64,000 bases of DNA, taken from the NCBI GenBank assembly GCA_965248775.1, contig OZ252150.1:5084001-5148000 (forward strand). Direction: 5' to 3'. This stretch comes from JBHHUI01 sp965248775 (GTDB lineage Bacteria > Chloroflexota > Anaerolineae > Anaerolineales > JBHHUI01). Of this stretch, positions 52,733 through 60,522 are shown one piece after another. Under the pieces are notes generated by a model. The model searched no databases. It was not told the origin of the DNA and was given only the letters and a program-made list of their open reading frames with translations. The position numbers and the translations under genes are program-made. Each line of letters opens with the position of its first letter. Positions within the stretch are counted from its first letter, which is position 1.

Positions 52733-53560
52733 TTACTTGTCGAGTTCAGGAGAAAGAATTCCAGAAGCGATCCGGGAGACCGGGCCACGCAATCGTACGC
52801 GATCGTCGGGGTCAATCTCCACCCGGAGGCGGCCTCCCGGCAAGTGGATGTTAACGCTGGGGCCGCAATGCCCGAGACGATATGCCACGGCGGCTGCTGC
52901 ACAACTGCTGCTGCCGGATGATAGGGTGTAGCCGGAGCCACGCTCCCAGATTTCTATCTGCAGGTTTTCATGATCGATGACCCGCACGAACTGGACGTTC
53001 ACACGGTTGGGAAAGCTACTGTGCTCCTCAATAATTGGTCCCAACTTTTGTGTTTCTTCCGGGCTGATGTTCTCCTGGATGAGAACGCAATGTGGGTTCC
53101 CGATATTGGCTGCGCTGATTTCCAGTGTGCGTCCGTCAAGCTGGAGCTGCTCGCGGAGAACATCGCGCGGGGGTCCAGTCATCGGAATAGTTGCGCTGTT
53201 GAAACGTACCTGGCCCAGGTCCACGCTGACCATAGCGCCATCGTCCAATACCTGACAGCGCGAAATTCGAGTTTCGGTCGCGATCTCAAATTCAGCGTCG
53301 CTAACTGCGGATTGATCCCATAAATAGCGGGCAAAAATGCGCAAACCGTTGCCGCTCATCTCGGCCAGCGAGCCATCCGAGTTAAAGATGTGAACTCCGA
53401 AAACTCCGTCGGTGTTTCGCGGGATTAGTACGCCATCTGCTCCGAGACCACTCCTGCGATCGCAAATTTTAATGATGCTCTTCGGTTGAGGTTGGGCTAA
53501 TCCCTCTAAAACCAAATAGTCATTCCAGAGGGCCGTATATTTTACAAAGCGAATACTCAT
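52733..53560 (-). CDS. DapF-family protein lacking both catalytic cysteines
   Basis: 275 aa from ATG 53560, forming an ATGA overlap with the stop of the atl gene. The DapF fold is clear: YTALWNDYLVLEG (GNDF-like), SGLGADGVLI, GSLAEMSGNGLRIFARYL, GNPHCVLIQ and WERGSGYTLSSGSSSCAAAAVA. In DapF the two catalytic cysteines lie in (E)CGNGxR and TLACGTG. Here these positions are Ser69 and Ser215. With both Cys gone, normal two-base epimerisation of diaminopimelate is unlikely; related proline-racemase folds with Ser or Thr at one site act as dehydratases. The substrate is unknown. A true dapF may lie elsewhere, or this lineage may not use meso-DAP. Confidence 0.85.
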   Translation of the reverse strand: MSIRFVKYTALWNDYLVLEGLAQPQPKSIIKICDRRSGLGADGVLIPRNTDGVFGVHIFNSDGSLAEMSGNGLRIFARYLWDQSAVSDAEFEIATETRISRCQVLDDGAMVSVDLGQVRFNSATIPMTGPPRDVLREQLQLDGRTLEISAANIGNPHCVLIQENISPEETQKLGPIIEEHSSFPNRVNVQFVRVIDHENLQIEIWERGSGYTLSSGSSSCAAAAVAYRLGHCGPSVNIHLPGGRLRVEIDPDDRVRLRGPVSRIASGILSPELDK

Positions 53561-53958
53561 TTCGAATCCAGGTCTCGCAGCCAGGGTGGCGCAGCGGGAA
53601 TGAAACCATTTGCGTCGATCCAGATAGCTGCTGGGCCAGTCCAACCGAAAGAAGAGAAATTGACTTCTCCCTCGGCATTGAACGTCACTCCTTCATCTTC
53701 CAGTCGCGCGCGCTGCCGGTCACCGCTCTTATCGGTCCCACGCGGGCTGACCTTTCCCTGGCGGTTTATCACCCTTTGCCACGGCACGGTTGAGCCCCTT
53801 GGGAGTCCGGCCATCGCGAAGCAGATCATCTGCGCAGAACAACCACCGACGATGGCAGCGATCTGGCCGTAGGTTGCCACTCGGCCCGATGGAATCTTCT
53901 GGACGACGGCTCGAATGCGCTCGTGCAGCGAAGCGTCTTGGAGGGAATTTGCAGTCAT
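53557..53958 (-). CDS. Alkyltransferase-like protein (ATL, MGMT family with Trp for Cys)
   Basis: 133 aa from ATG 53958. The MGMT C-terminal domain is recognisable: IRAVVQKIPSGRVATYGQIAAIVGG and GLPRGSTVPWQRVINRQGKVSPRG. The reactive PCHRV of O6-alkylguanine transferases is PWQRV (Trp60), the hallmark of ATL proteins such as yeast Atl1 and E. coli YbaZ, which bind O6-alkylguanine and hand the lesion to nucleotide excision repair. The C-terminus WLRDLDSK overlaps the dapF-like start. Close by, divergently, lies a Tag-like 3-methyladenine glycosylase. Confidence 0.9.
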   Translation of the reverse strand: MTANSLQDASLHERIRAVVQKIPSGRVATYGQIAAIVGGCSAQMICFAMAGLPRGSTVPWQRVINRQGKVSPRGTDKSGDRQRARLEDEGVTFNAEGEVNFSSFGWTGPAAIWIDANGFIPAAPPWLRDLDSK

Positions 53959-53970
53959 TGATTGACTCCT

Positions 53971-53990
53971 AGGTGCCGGGCACTTTGCTC
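53971..53990 (+). repeat. Palindrome-type dispersed repeat, copy 1
   Basis: AGGTGCCGGGCACTTTGCTC. Near-identical to copy 3 at 54666 (one substitution, GCCGGGC versus GCCTGGC). The core is a perfect palindrome GTGCC-GG-GCAC type. Confidence 0.7.
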
Positions 53991-54027
53991 GCCAATCGTC
54001 GCCATTAGGGAATTCTTGTCCATTTCG

Positions 54028-54041
54028 AGTGCCAGGCACCT
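54028..54041 (-). repeat. Palindrome-type dispersed repeat, copy 2 (inverted)
   Basis: AGTGCCAGGCACCT, the exact reverse complement of the first 14 bases of copy 3, followed by TGGGCACC. Confidence 0.7.
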
Positions 54042-54199
54042 GGGCACCTTATTGGGCCGCAGGGATTGACGCCGCGGCCGCACCTTCCTATACTTTGACG
54101 GGACTTGGGCGATTGTATGCCTACGCTGTTCGTCCGTCAAAAGCAGGCCGGTTACCTGGTTCAATTGATGTCCGTACATTATCGCAAAGGATTCTAACG

Positions 54200-54655
54200 A
54201 TGCCCCCTAATGAAGCACCCAAACAAATTAAGCCCAAATCGCTAAACGACTACCTTGAAGTAATGAGCAAGGTTGTATTTCAAAGTGGCATGTCGTGGAA
54301 AGTTGTCGAGACGAAGTGGCCGGGAACGCGAGAAGCTTTCAAAGATTTCGATGTCAGTGCTGTTGCCGATTTTGACGAGCGCGATTTGGAAAAACTTGTG
54401 CAGGATACGCGTGTGATCCGCAACCATCGCAAATTGACCGCAATCATTGGAAATGCGCGCAAAATGATCGAACTGGAAAAAGAGCACAAATCATTCCGCA
54501 AGTACTTGCGCGCGCATGGCGATTTTGATCAGACATTGAAGGCAATGCGTAAGGATTTTAAATTTATGGGGCCAATGGGGGTTTACTTCTTTCTTTATGT
54601 CGTCGGAGAATCAGTCCCGCCTCACGAAGAGTTCCAAGCCGCATATAAGAAATAG
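54200..54655 (+). CDS. DNA-3-methyladenine glycosylase I (Tag)-like protein
   Basis: 151 aa from ATG 54200, with AAAGGATT upstream. LEVMSKVVFQSGMSWKVVETKWPGTREAFKDFD, DERDLEKLVQDTRVIRNHRKLTAIIGNARKMIE and FMGPMGVYFFLYVVGESVPPHEEF follow the helix-hairpin-helix layout of Tag-like proteins (FQ.G.SW..V..K...F..AF..FD, IIRN..KI...I.NA). It is shorter than E. coli Tag (187 aa) and lacks its zinc-binding N- and C-terminal Cys/His, so activity is unproven. Divergent neighbour of the ATL gene, and the segment is bracketed by copies of a palindromic repeat. Confidence 0.75.
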   Translation: MPPNEAPKQIKPKSLNDYLEVMSKVVFQSGMSWKVVETKWPGTREAFKDFDVSAVADFDERDLEKLVQDTRVIRNHRKLTAIIGNARKMIELEKEHKSFRKYLRAHGDFDQTLKAMRKDFKFMGPMGVYFFLYVVGESVPPHEEFQAAYKK

Positions 54656-54665
54656 CAGGTGATTC

Positions 54666-54684
54666 AGGTGCCTGGCACTTTGCT
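54666..54684 (+). repeat. Palindrome-type dispersed repeat, copy 3
   Basis: AGGTGCCTGGCACTTTGCT, same orientation as copy 1; the three copies bracket the tag-like gene. Confidence 0.7.
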
Positions 54685-54742
54685 TACCTCGAATAGCGGA
54701 CATCGAAGTAAAGTTCAAGGCCCCTGAATATCGAAAAGATGA

Positions 54743-54770
54743 TTGTAACTTTTCAAAGGTAGGTTATACT
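54743..54770 (+). promoter_or_regulatory. Promoter of the panB operon
   Basis: TTGTAA (54743-54748), 16-bp spacer, TATACT (54765-54770). Transcription would start near 54777, exactly at the first pan-motif hairpin. Confidence 0.6.
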
Positions 54771-54775
54771 TACCG

Positions 54776-54859
54776 AGCCGCTTGCATCGTTCCCGAGCGA
54801 GACGGCTGGACAGTCAGATTTCTAACGAAGGCTAGGCTTGGAGCAACTGCCCGAGACCT
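54776..54859 (+). ncRNA. Tandem pan-motif RNA in the panB leader
   Basis: Two hairpins with the same plan. Hairpin 1 (54776-54807): AGCCG-CTTGC, bulged A786, TCG, loop TTCC, CGA, GCGAG, bulged A802, CGGCT. Hairpin 2 (54834-54859): AGG-CTTGG, bulged A842, GC, loop AACT, GC, CCGAG, bulged A856, CCT. (Bulge numbers are the last three digits.) A stem with two conserved bulged adenosines, often in pairs, upstream of panB/C/D in Chloroflexi, Firmicutes and Proteobacteria is the published pan motif. All positions were paired by eye. It presumably senses a pathway metabolite; the ligand is unknown. Confidence 0.8.
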
Positions 54860-54877
54860 GCGTATGCTTTCAAGTCC

Positions 54878-54907
54878 AGCCCTCCCTCGACGGAGGGCTT
54901 TCTATTT
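54878..54907 (+). terminator. Attenuator hairpin in the panB leader
   Basis: AGCCCTCC (54878-54885), 6-nt loop, GGAGGGCT (54892-54899), then TTTCTATTT. GTCCAGCC (54874-54881) can instead pair with GGCTGGAC (54804-54811), which overlaps the 3' strand of pan hairpin 1, so the terminator and that pairing exclude each other. Confidence 0.7.
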
Positions 54908-54944
54908 CGGGACACGCATCTCACTCAGAAGAGGAGATAGCCAA

Positions 54945-55826
54945 ATGTCTGCTTACGCTCCACACAAACGTAAGAAAACCACGACGCATACTTTTCAATC
55001 GAAGAAACAACGCACTCTGCCGATTACGATGCTGACGGCATACGACTATGCCACCGCGCAGGCTGTCGATCGTGCCGGTATCGATGCCATTCTGGTGGGC
55101 GACTCACTGGGCATGGTCGTGCTCGGCTATGAGAGCACATTGCCCGTCACGATGGACGATATGTTGCATCATTGCAAGGCTGTGTCGCGCGGTGCAAGCT
55201 ATCCACTTCTTATTGGCGATATGCCGTTCCTTTCCTATCATGTTGGCGTCGATGAGGGCGTTCGTAATGCCGGCCGCTTCCTGGCCGAGGCCGGGATGGA
55301 TGCCGTAAAACTGGAGGGCGGTCGCGAAGTTGTCGAGGTCAGCCAGGCGATCATGCGTGCCGGAATTCCTGTGATGGGACATATCGGATTGACACCACAA
55401 TCCATCAATCAACTCGGTGGATTCAAAGCACAAGGCCGCACGGCGCTCGCTGCCCGCAAACTGATCGACGATGCCCTCGCGTTAGAGGATGCTGGTTGCT
55501 TCTCACTTGTGTTGGAAGCCGTGCCCGGTCGGGTGGCCGAGCTGATCTCGGAGCGCATCGATATTCCCACCATAGGCATCGGGGCCGGGGCAGGCTGCGA
55601 TGGCCAGGTGCTTGTCATACACGATCTGCTGGGATTGTTCGATCGTTTTACACCGCGTTTCGTCAAACAATATGCCGATCTGCACGGGGTCATGGGCGAG
55701 GCGCTGACAGCATATCGGGAGGATGTCGAGAATGGACTCTTCCCAGCGGAAGAGCATACGTTTGCCATCTCGGAGGACGAATGGCAGCAGCTGCTCGAAG
55801 ACATCGATCCGAAGTTGACAATGTAG
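54945..55826 (+). CDS. panB: 3-methyl-2-oxobutanoate hydroxymethyltransferase
   Basis: 293 aa from ATG 54945, preceded by GAGGAGATAG; the frame is open to 54864 but that lies in the leader. ITMLTAYDYATAQAVDRAGIDAILVGDSLGMVVLGYESTLPVTMDDMLHHCKAVSRG, DAVKLEGG, GHIGLTPQS and FSLVLEAVPGRVAELISERIDIPTIGIGAG are the family motifs (Mg2+-binding Asp in VGDSLG, catalytic Glu in VLEAVP). It adds a hydroxymethyl group from methylene-tetrahydrofolate to 2-oxoisovalerate, the first step of pantothenate synthesis. First gene of a pan operon. Confidence 0.97.
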   Translation: MSAYAPHKRKKTTTHTFQSKKQRTLPITMLTAYDYATAQAVDRAGIDAILVGDSLGMVVLGYESTLPVTMDDMLHHCKAVSRGASYPLLIGDMPFLSYHVGVDEGVRNAGRFLAEAGMDAVKLEGGREVVEVSQAIMRAGIPVMGHIGLTPQSINQLGGFKAQGRTALAARKLIDDALALEDAGCFSLVLEAVPGRVAELISERIDIPTIGIGAGAGCDGQVLVIHDLLGLFDRFTPRFVKQYADLHGVMGEALTAYREDVENGLFPAEEHTFAISEDEWQQLLEDIDPKLTM

Positions 55827-55890
55827 CTGGAAGCCTGGGGGATTGCTTCGGCGTCGTTCCTAGTTCCAGTTTTCCGTAAAGCCCATAATT

Positions 55891-56805
55891 TTGAGAATTA
55901 CAATCCTCGGCACAGGCGCGCTTGCGTGTTTGTTTGGTGCGCGCCTGGCAGGGATTGCCGAAGTTGTACTGCTGGGCACCTGGCAGGTCGGTATCGCTGC
56001 CCTAAATGATGAGGGCATCCGCATTGAATCTCACGAGGGCGAAAGCCGCTTTGTTGTGCGCGCCACCGATCAGGTGCGGCTTGCCGGTAATGCCGACTTC
56101 GTACTTGTTCTGGTCAAGAGTTGGCAAACGCAACGCGCCGCACAACAGGCAGTGCAAGTGCTGCACGAAAACGGGCTGGCGCTCACATTGCAAAATGGCC
56201 TTGGCAATTACGAAAAATTATCAGAGCAGCTGGGCACCACACGTACGGCGCTAGGCGTCACAACGCAGGGAGCTGCACTGCTCGGCCCTGGACATATTCG
56301 CTTCGCGGGTGGGGGCGATACTCACCTCGGCTATAACGAGCAAACAGTCTCAAATGTTGAAACACTCGCCAGTTTGTTTAATCAAGCGGGCATCCTCACG
56401 AATCTGACCGATGATCTCGAGGCGACCCTGTGGGGTAAACTGGTGGCGAATACTGGTATCAATCCCCTTACTGCTTTATTGCGCGTCCCGAATGGCGAAT
56501 TGCTCAACCGTCCGGATGCAGAGACACTGATGGTGGCGGCTGCGGAAGAGACGGCGTCGGTCGCGGCTGCGCAGGGAGTTACAATTCCGTTCGAGGCTGG
56601 AGAGCGTGTGCGCGAAGTGGCGCGCTTGACAGCCGAGAATCGTTCCTCCATGTTGCAGGATGTGTTGCGCGGGGCGCCAACAGAGATCGATGCGATCAGC
56701 GGTGCTGTCGTGCGGGCAGGCAAGAGATTGGGAGTGGCGACACCGGTGAATGATGTGCTCTGGAAGTTAGTTCGGGCATTTCGCGCGGGCGTAAAGCAAG
56801 TGTGA
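55891..56805 (+). CDS. panE: 2-dehydropantoate 2-reductase
   Basis: 304 aa with a TTG start at 55891, directly at the NADPH-binding motif MRITILGTGALACLFGARLAG. VLVKSWQTQRAA, ALTLQNGLGNYEKL, the catalytic Lys region LWGKLVANTGINPLTALLRVPNGELL and ERSSMLQDVLRGAPTEIDAISGAVVRAG are in place. It reduces 2-dehydropantoate to pantoate with NADPH. It follows panB by 64 bp and precedes panC by 40 bp. Confidence 0.93.
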   Translation: MRITILGTGALACLFGARLAGIAEVVLLGTWQVGIAALNDEGIRIESHEGESRFVVRATDQVRLAGNADFVLVLVKSWQTQRAAQQAVQVLHENGLALTLQNGLGNYEKLSEQLGTTRTALGVTTQGAALLGPGHIRFAGGGDTHLGYNEQTVSNVETLASLFNQAGILTNLTDDLEATLWGKLVANTGINPLTALLRVPNGELLNRPDAETLMVAAAEETASVAAAQGVTIPFEAGERVREVARLTAENRSSMLQDVLRGAPTEIDAISGAVVRAGKRLGVATPVNDVLWKLVRAFRAGVKQV

Positions 56806-56845
56806 TGTTAATATTGGGCACACCCTTTTCACTCCAAAATATCCT

Positions 56846-57682
56846 ATGAGAGTCGTCGAGACAATCGCTGAACTGCGCAAAGAAAGAGAGGCGCAAACGG
56901 GTAGTTTCGGCCTCGTGCCAACGATGGGGTACTTGCATGCAGGTCATCTCTCACTGGTGCAGCGGGCACGCGCAGAGAACAAGATTGTCGGCGCGAGTAT
57001 CTTTGTAAACCCGGCACAGTTTGGTCCGGACGAGGACCTATCCAGTTATCCGCGCGATCTATCCCATGATCTGGAATTGCTGGAGACTGAAGGCGCCGAC
57101 CTGGTGTGGACGCCTCCAATGGAGGAAGTCTATCCTGCCAACTTCCAGACCTACGTAACCGTGGAAAACGTCACACAACCATTGGAAGGTGCACACAGGC
57201 CAGGCCATTTTCGGGGCGTTACAAGTGTGGTGGCGAAGCTGTTCAACGTATTTGCGCCCGCGCGGGCGTACTTCGGCCAAAAAGATGCGCAGCAAGTGCG
57301 CGTTATCCAACAGATGGTGGAGGACCTCAACTTTCCGCTCGAAGTTGTGGTGTGCCCGATCGTGCGCGAAGCGGACGGGTTGGCGATGTCTTCGCGCAAT
57401 GCTTATCTGACTCCCGCGGAGCGCGAGGCTGCAGCCGTGCTGTTTCGCGCACTCTCAGCAGCAAAGACTGCCTTCGAAAACGGTGCGGGCGCAGGCGACG
57501 AATTGCGGCAAATCATGTCTGAATGCCTGGCCGCAGAACCGCTTGCCAACCCCGAATATGTCTCTGCTGCAGCGCCGGACACACTCGAGGAACTCGAAAC
57601 CATCCAATCCGGCGTACTCCTCAGCATGGCTGTTCGAGTTGGCAAGACTCGTTTGATCGATAATATGCTTCTGAACGCATGA
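56846..57682 (+). CDS. panC: Pantothenate synthetase
   Basis: 278 aa. FGLVPTMGYLHAGHLSLVQRARAENKIVGASIFVNPAQFGPDEDLSSYPR (HxGH ATP-binding motif), TSVVAKLFNVFAPARAYFGQKDAQQVRVI and GLAMSSRNAYLTPAER are all standard. It joins pantoate and beta-alanine with ATP. panD (beta-alanine from aspartate) is not in the window. It is 20 bp upstream of coaX. Confidence 0.97.
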   Translation: MRVVETIAELRKEREAQTGSFGLVPTMGYLHAGHLSLVQRARAENKIVGASIFVNPAQFGPDEDLSSYPRDLSHDLELLETEGADLVWTPPMEEVYPANFQTYVTVENVTQPLEGAHRPGHFRGVTSVVAKLFNVFAPARAYFGQKDAQQVRVIQQMVEDLNFPLEVVVCPIVREADGLAMSSRNAYLTPAEREAAAVLFRALSAAKTAFENGAGAGDELRQIMSECLAAEPLANPEYVSAAAPDTLEELETIQSGVLLSMAVRVGKTRLIDNMLLNA

Positions 57683-57702
57683 CCTAATTCTGGAATCCAA
57701 TC

Positions 57703-58467
57703 ATGTTACTTACCATCGACATTGGCAACACGAATATCACGCTCGGCTTGTTTGAAAACGAGGAACTCGGCCCGCGCTGGCGGGTTCGTACGGTACATGA
57801 ACGGACAGCAGATGAATATGGTCTGCAGATGTTGGGCTTCTTTAACAACGCTGAGATACAGACGGACAACATTGATGCGATCGCAATTGCATCGGTGGTT
57901 CCACCACTGACCGGCACGCTCGCGCAAGCCTGCGAAGCATATCTAAATTGTACGCCCCTGATTGTGGATGCCGGAACAAAAACGGGTGTGCGCGTGCTTT
58001 ACGACGACCCACGCCAAGTAGGGGCGGATCGTGTGGTGGACGCTGCTGCCGTTCATAAGTTGTATGGCGGCCCGGCCTGCAGTGTCGATTTCGGCACGGC
58101 CACGACATTTGATGCTATTTCTGCAGAAGGAGATTATCTGGGCGGCGCGATTGCACCCGGAATTGAGATCGCTGCAACAGCTTTGTTTGAACGTACCGCA
58201 AAATTGCCGCGCGTAGACCTGGTGCGCCCACCGGCCGCCATCGGGCGCAACCCCACTCATTCTATGCAGTCCGGTCTGCTCTTCGGCTACGTCGCCCTAG
58301 TGGAAGGGATGGTCAGTCGCTTCCGGGAGGAGTTAGGCCCCGCTATGAAAGTGATCGCTACGGGTGGTCTGGCGGAAGTGATCGCAAAGGAGACAGATGT
58401 GATTCAGATTATCGCGCCCTGGCTCACGCTCGATGGCTTGCGAATCGTGTGGGAATTGAATCGTTGA
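57703..58467 (+). CDS. coaX: Type III pantothenate kinase
   Basis: 254 aa. LLTIDIGNTNITLGLFENEEL, SVVPPLTGTLAQAC, DDPRQVGADRVVDAAAVHKLYGG, CSVDFGTATTFDAISAEGDYLGGAIAPGIEIAATALFERTAKLPRVDL and SGLLFGYVALVEGMV match type III PanK (ASKHA fold). It starts the conversion of pantothenate to CoA. It is the type common in Chloroflexota; type I coaA is not seen. Last gene of the plus-strand operon before the convergent lipoprotein. Confidence 0.96.
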   Translation: MLLTIDIGNTNITLGLFENEELGPRWRVRTVHERTADEYGLQMLGFFNNAEIQTDNIDAIAIASVVPPLTGTLAQACEAYLNCTPLIVDAGTKTGVRVLYDDPRQVGADRVVDAAAVHKLYGGPACSVDFGTATTFDAISAEGDYLGGAIAPGIEIAATALFERTAKLPRVDLVRPPAAIGRNPTHSMQSGLLFGYVALVEGMVSRFREELGPAMKVIATGGLAEVIAKETDVIQIIAPWLTLDGLRIVWELNR

Positions 58468-58480
58468 GTCCCCCAATTAG

Positions 58481-59539
58481 TTATTCTGGAATGCGAGATA
58501 CGTATACCATTAGGTATGAACCATCTGCCAATTGCAAAACGGCCGGGTCCTTAATGTAAGAGCCTTCGACAGCGGAATTCGGATCGTGTTGCAAGCGCAC
58601 GCCGTCTTCGTGCACCCAGTTCATTCCATCCGCTGAGAAGAACGAGAGAATGTTTTTGCGCGGGACTGCGAATGCATACATGCGAAAACCGGCTTCAGTG
58701 GAAACGCCGTTCGCGGCGACGTAGTCCGAGTTGTCTGCAAGAAATGATAGTTTTTCCTGGGGAGAAAAAGCCTGCCCATCGGGAGAGGTAGCGTACCATT
58801 GCATCGTTGTTTGTCCGGGCAGGACGAGCATATGCCAGCGGTCACCAAAGAAAAATGTGGTCGAGTCAAGAACGTCTTCGTCCGGTTGCGCGAATGCGAC
58901 GCCTTTTTGCGTAAAAGTAAATCCATCGGTACTCTCGGCAAAAACGATCCCAATGCGTCCAGCGACTCCCGTGGTGACATACATGCGAAACGTGCCGTCA
59001 GGCAGCAACACAATGTCGGGGTCCACCGGTGCACCGGGACCAAAGCCTTGGAACTCAACGTGTTTGAAGGTCCAGGTGTTGCCGTTGTCTTCGGAGATGG
59101 CAACCGCAGTCGCGTTCTGGCGAGCGCCAACTTCCCAGCCAGTATAGTAAAGAAAGATGCGGCCTTCAGTGTCCATTACCATATCGGGAACGTTCGCCTG
59201 ATCGCTGATGATCTGGCCGGTTGGCCTGAAGGTTAACCCATCCGTTGATTTGGCCGTGAGCAGGCGGAATCGACCGGGGCTTTCGGAAGACGATTCGGGA
59301 TCGAGGCCGGTCGGTGGTTGAAAGTCATCAACCAGTGCGGGAACCGACGTCTGTGTGGGTACGGATGTGGGAGGTTGCTCCGTTTCCGTTGCAGCTTCGG
59401 TTGGTTCGGGCGGAGAAGTTGGTTGAATTCGCGTCTCCTGAGTCGCAACCGGCGCTTGTGTCACGGGAGAAACGGGTTGCCCACAGGCAATAGCGGCGAG
59501 CAGAACAGGCAGTAGGATTTTTAGCGGGGGCTTTCGCAT
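58481..59539 (-). CDS. Lipoprotein with a five-bladed beta-propeller (GH43/GH32-like)
   Basis: 352 aa from ATG 59539. Signal peptide with a lipobox (LLAAIACGQP), then a Thr/Pro/Glu-rich linker to about residue 75, then repeats of the type DPDIVLLPDGTFRMYVTTG, GRIFLYYTG, DGSYLMVYVS, each with a Trp/Tyr-rich strand pattern. These resemble the blades of GH43/32/62 enzymes or sugar-binding relatives. No clear catalytic triad of Asp-Asp-Glu can be assigned by eye. It may be a carbohydrate-binding or hydrolysing surface lipoprotein. It lies between coaX and metF, opposite strand to coaX. Confidence 0.8.
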   Translation of the reverse strand: MRKPPLKILLPVLLAAIACGQPVSPVTQAPVATQETRIQPTSPPEPTEAATETEQPPTSVPTQTSVPALVDDFQPPTGLDPESSSESPGRFRLLTAKSTDGLTFRPTGQIISDQANVPDMVMDTEGRIFLYYTGWEVGARQNATAVAISEDNGNTWTFKHVEFQGFGPGAPVDPDIVLLPDGTFRMYVTTGVAGRIGIVFAESTDGFTFTQKGVAFAQPDEDVLDSTTFFFGDRWHMLVLPGQTTMQWYATSPDGQAFSPQEKLSFLADNSDYVAANGVSTEAGFRMYAFAVPRKNILSFFSADGMNWVHEDGVRLQHDPNSAVEGSYIKDPAVLQLADGSYLMVYVSRIPE

Positions 59540-59552
59540 GGCGTAGAGAACT

Positions 59553-60416
59553 CTAGGCGGCGCGGGCGAGAACTTCCTGGGCAGCTTCATATTTCCGTGC
59601 ACCACCTTTGATGATCGGAGCGACTAGATATACGGTGTTGATCCCAGCTGCGCGTAACTCTGCGAGCACTTGCAGCGCAATGTCCGTCCCGGCGCGTCCT
59701 TTGTCCAGATCGGCGCGCACCCAATCAGGAATGTTGCTGAAGATCACGCCGCCTTGTTCGAATATCTGCACCCCCCAAAATATGGGTTGCGTGAGATTTT
59801 CGCCGGCTGTGCGAGCGTAGGTCTGGTGAAACTTTTCGATCTCTTGCGGAGCCCAAATCGGTTGGGTTATAAAGAACTCGGTACCGGCCGCGGCTTTGCG
59901 GGCCGTGAGAGCCGCTTCCAATTCCACATCTCGATTTGGGTCGATCGTGGCACCGATGCAGAAATCTGTTTTTTCGCGCAGGTTTAGATTCTTGAAATCT
60001 TTTCCGTCATTCATCGCGCCAATTGCGCGCAATAAGTGCGTGGGCGTGTAGTCACTCACATCTTTCACACGCGCTTGATCTTTTTCGGAGAAATCGTCTC
60101 CCTTGACCACCACCACGTTTTCCAATCCCAGCATCTGGGCGCCAATCAAATGACCTTGCATTGCCAGCTTGTTCATATCCCGAGTCGCAAGATTGAAGAC
60201 GACATCGATGCCCGCGCGCTGCTGGATCGCCGCGCCGAGCATGGCCGAATCCACGCGCGGCACACGGCCGGGCAGATAAGCGACACTTAAAAAGTCTGCT
60301 TGCGAAAGCAGTTTGGCGTCTTCGATTGCGCCCGCCTGTGCTCCGCGCGGCGGAGAAAAGTCACAGATGGTTACGAGTGCATCAGAACTCGCAGTAGTTT
60401 TGGCAGTTACTTTCAT
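59553..60416 (-). CDS. metF: Methylenetetrahydrofolate reductase-like protein
   Basis: 287 aa from ATG 60416 (GTG 60422 is too close to the Shine-Dalgarno GGGGATC). The TIM barrel of MetF is seen in TICDFSPPRGAQAG, VDSAMLGAAIQQRAGIDVVFNLATRDMNKLAMQGHLIGAQMLGLENVVVVKGDD (FAD-site) and FCIGATIDPNRDVELE, AGTEFFITQPIWAPQEIEKF. It reduces methylene-tetrahydrofolate to methyl-tetrahydrofolate, or oxidises it in acetogenic settings. It uses the same folate pool as panB, and is divergent from coaBC. Confidence 0.88.
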   Translation of the reverse strand: MKVTAKTTASSDALVTICDFSPPRGAQAGAIEDAKLLSQADFLSVAYLPGRVPRVDSAMLGAAIQQRAGIDVVFNLATRDMNKLAMQGHLIGAQMLGLENVVVVKGDDFSEKDQARVKDVSDYTPTHLLRAIGAMNDGKDFKNLNLREKTDFCIGATIDPNRDVELEAALTARKAAAGTEFFITQPIWAPQEIEKFHQTYARTAGENLTQPIFWGVQIFEQGGVIFSNIPDWVRADLDKGRAGTDIALQVLAELRAAGINTVYLVAPIIKGGARKYEAAQEVLARAA

Positions 60417-60522
60417 GGGCACGATCCCCTTTCGGAGGGAGCGAGTATAGCGACAATTTCCGCAAAGTGGTAGCGCAATAGGCAGCGTCCGGGCTCACGC
60501 GTATACTCCCGTCAAGTTAACT

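Noticed and set aside
53955..54179. Minus-strand frame MYGHQLNQVTGLLLTDEQ
   Set aside because: It spans the palindromic repeats and overlaps the ATL start; no family pattern is recognised.
54776..54859. T-box or tRNA-like leader before panB
   Set aside because: No T-box sequence and no cloverleaf; the two bulged-A hairpins explain the conserved parts.
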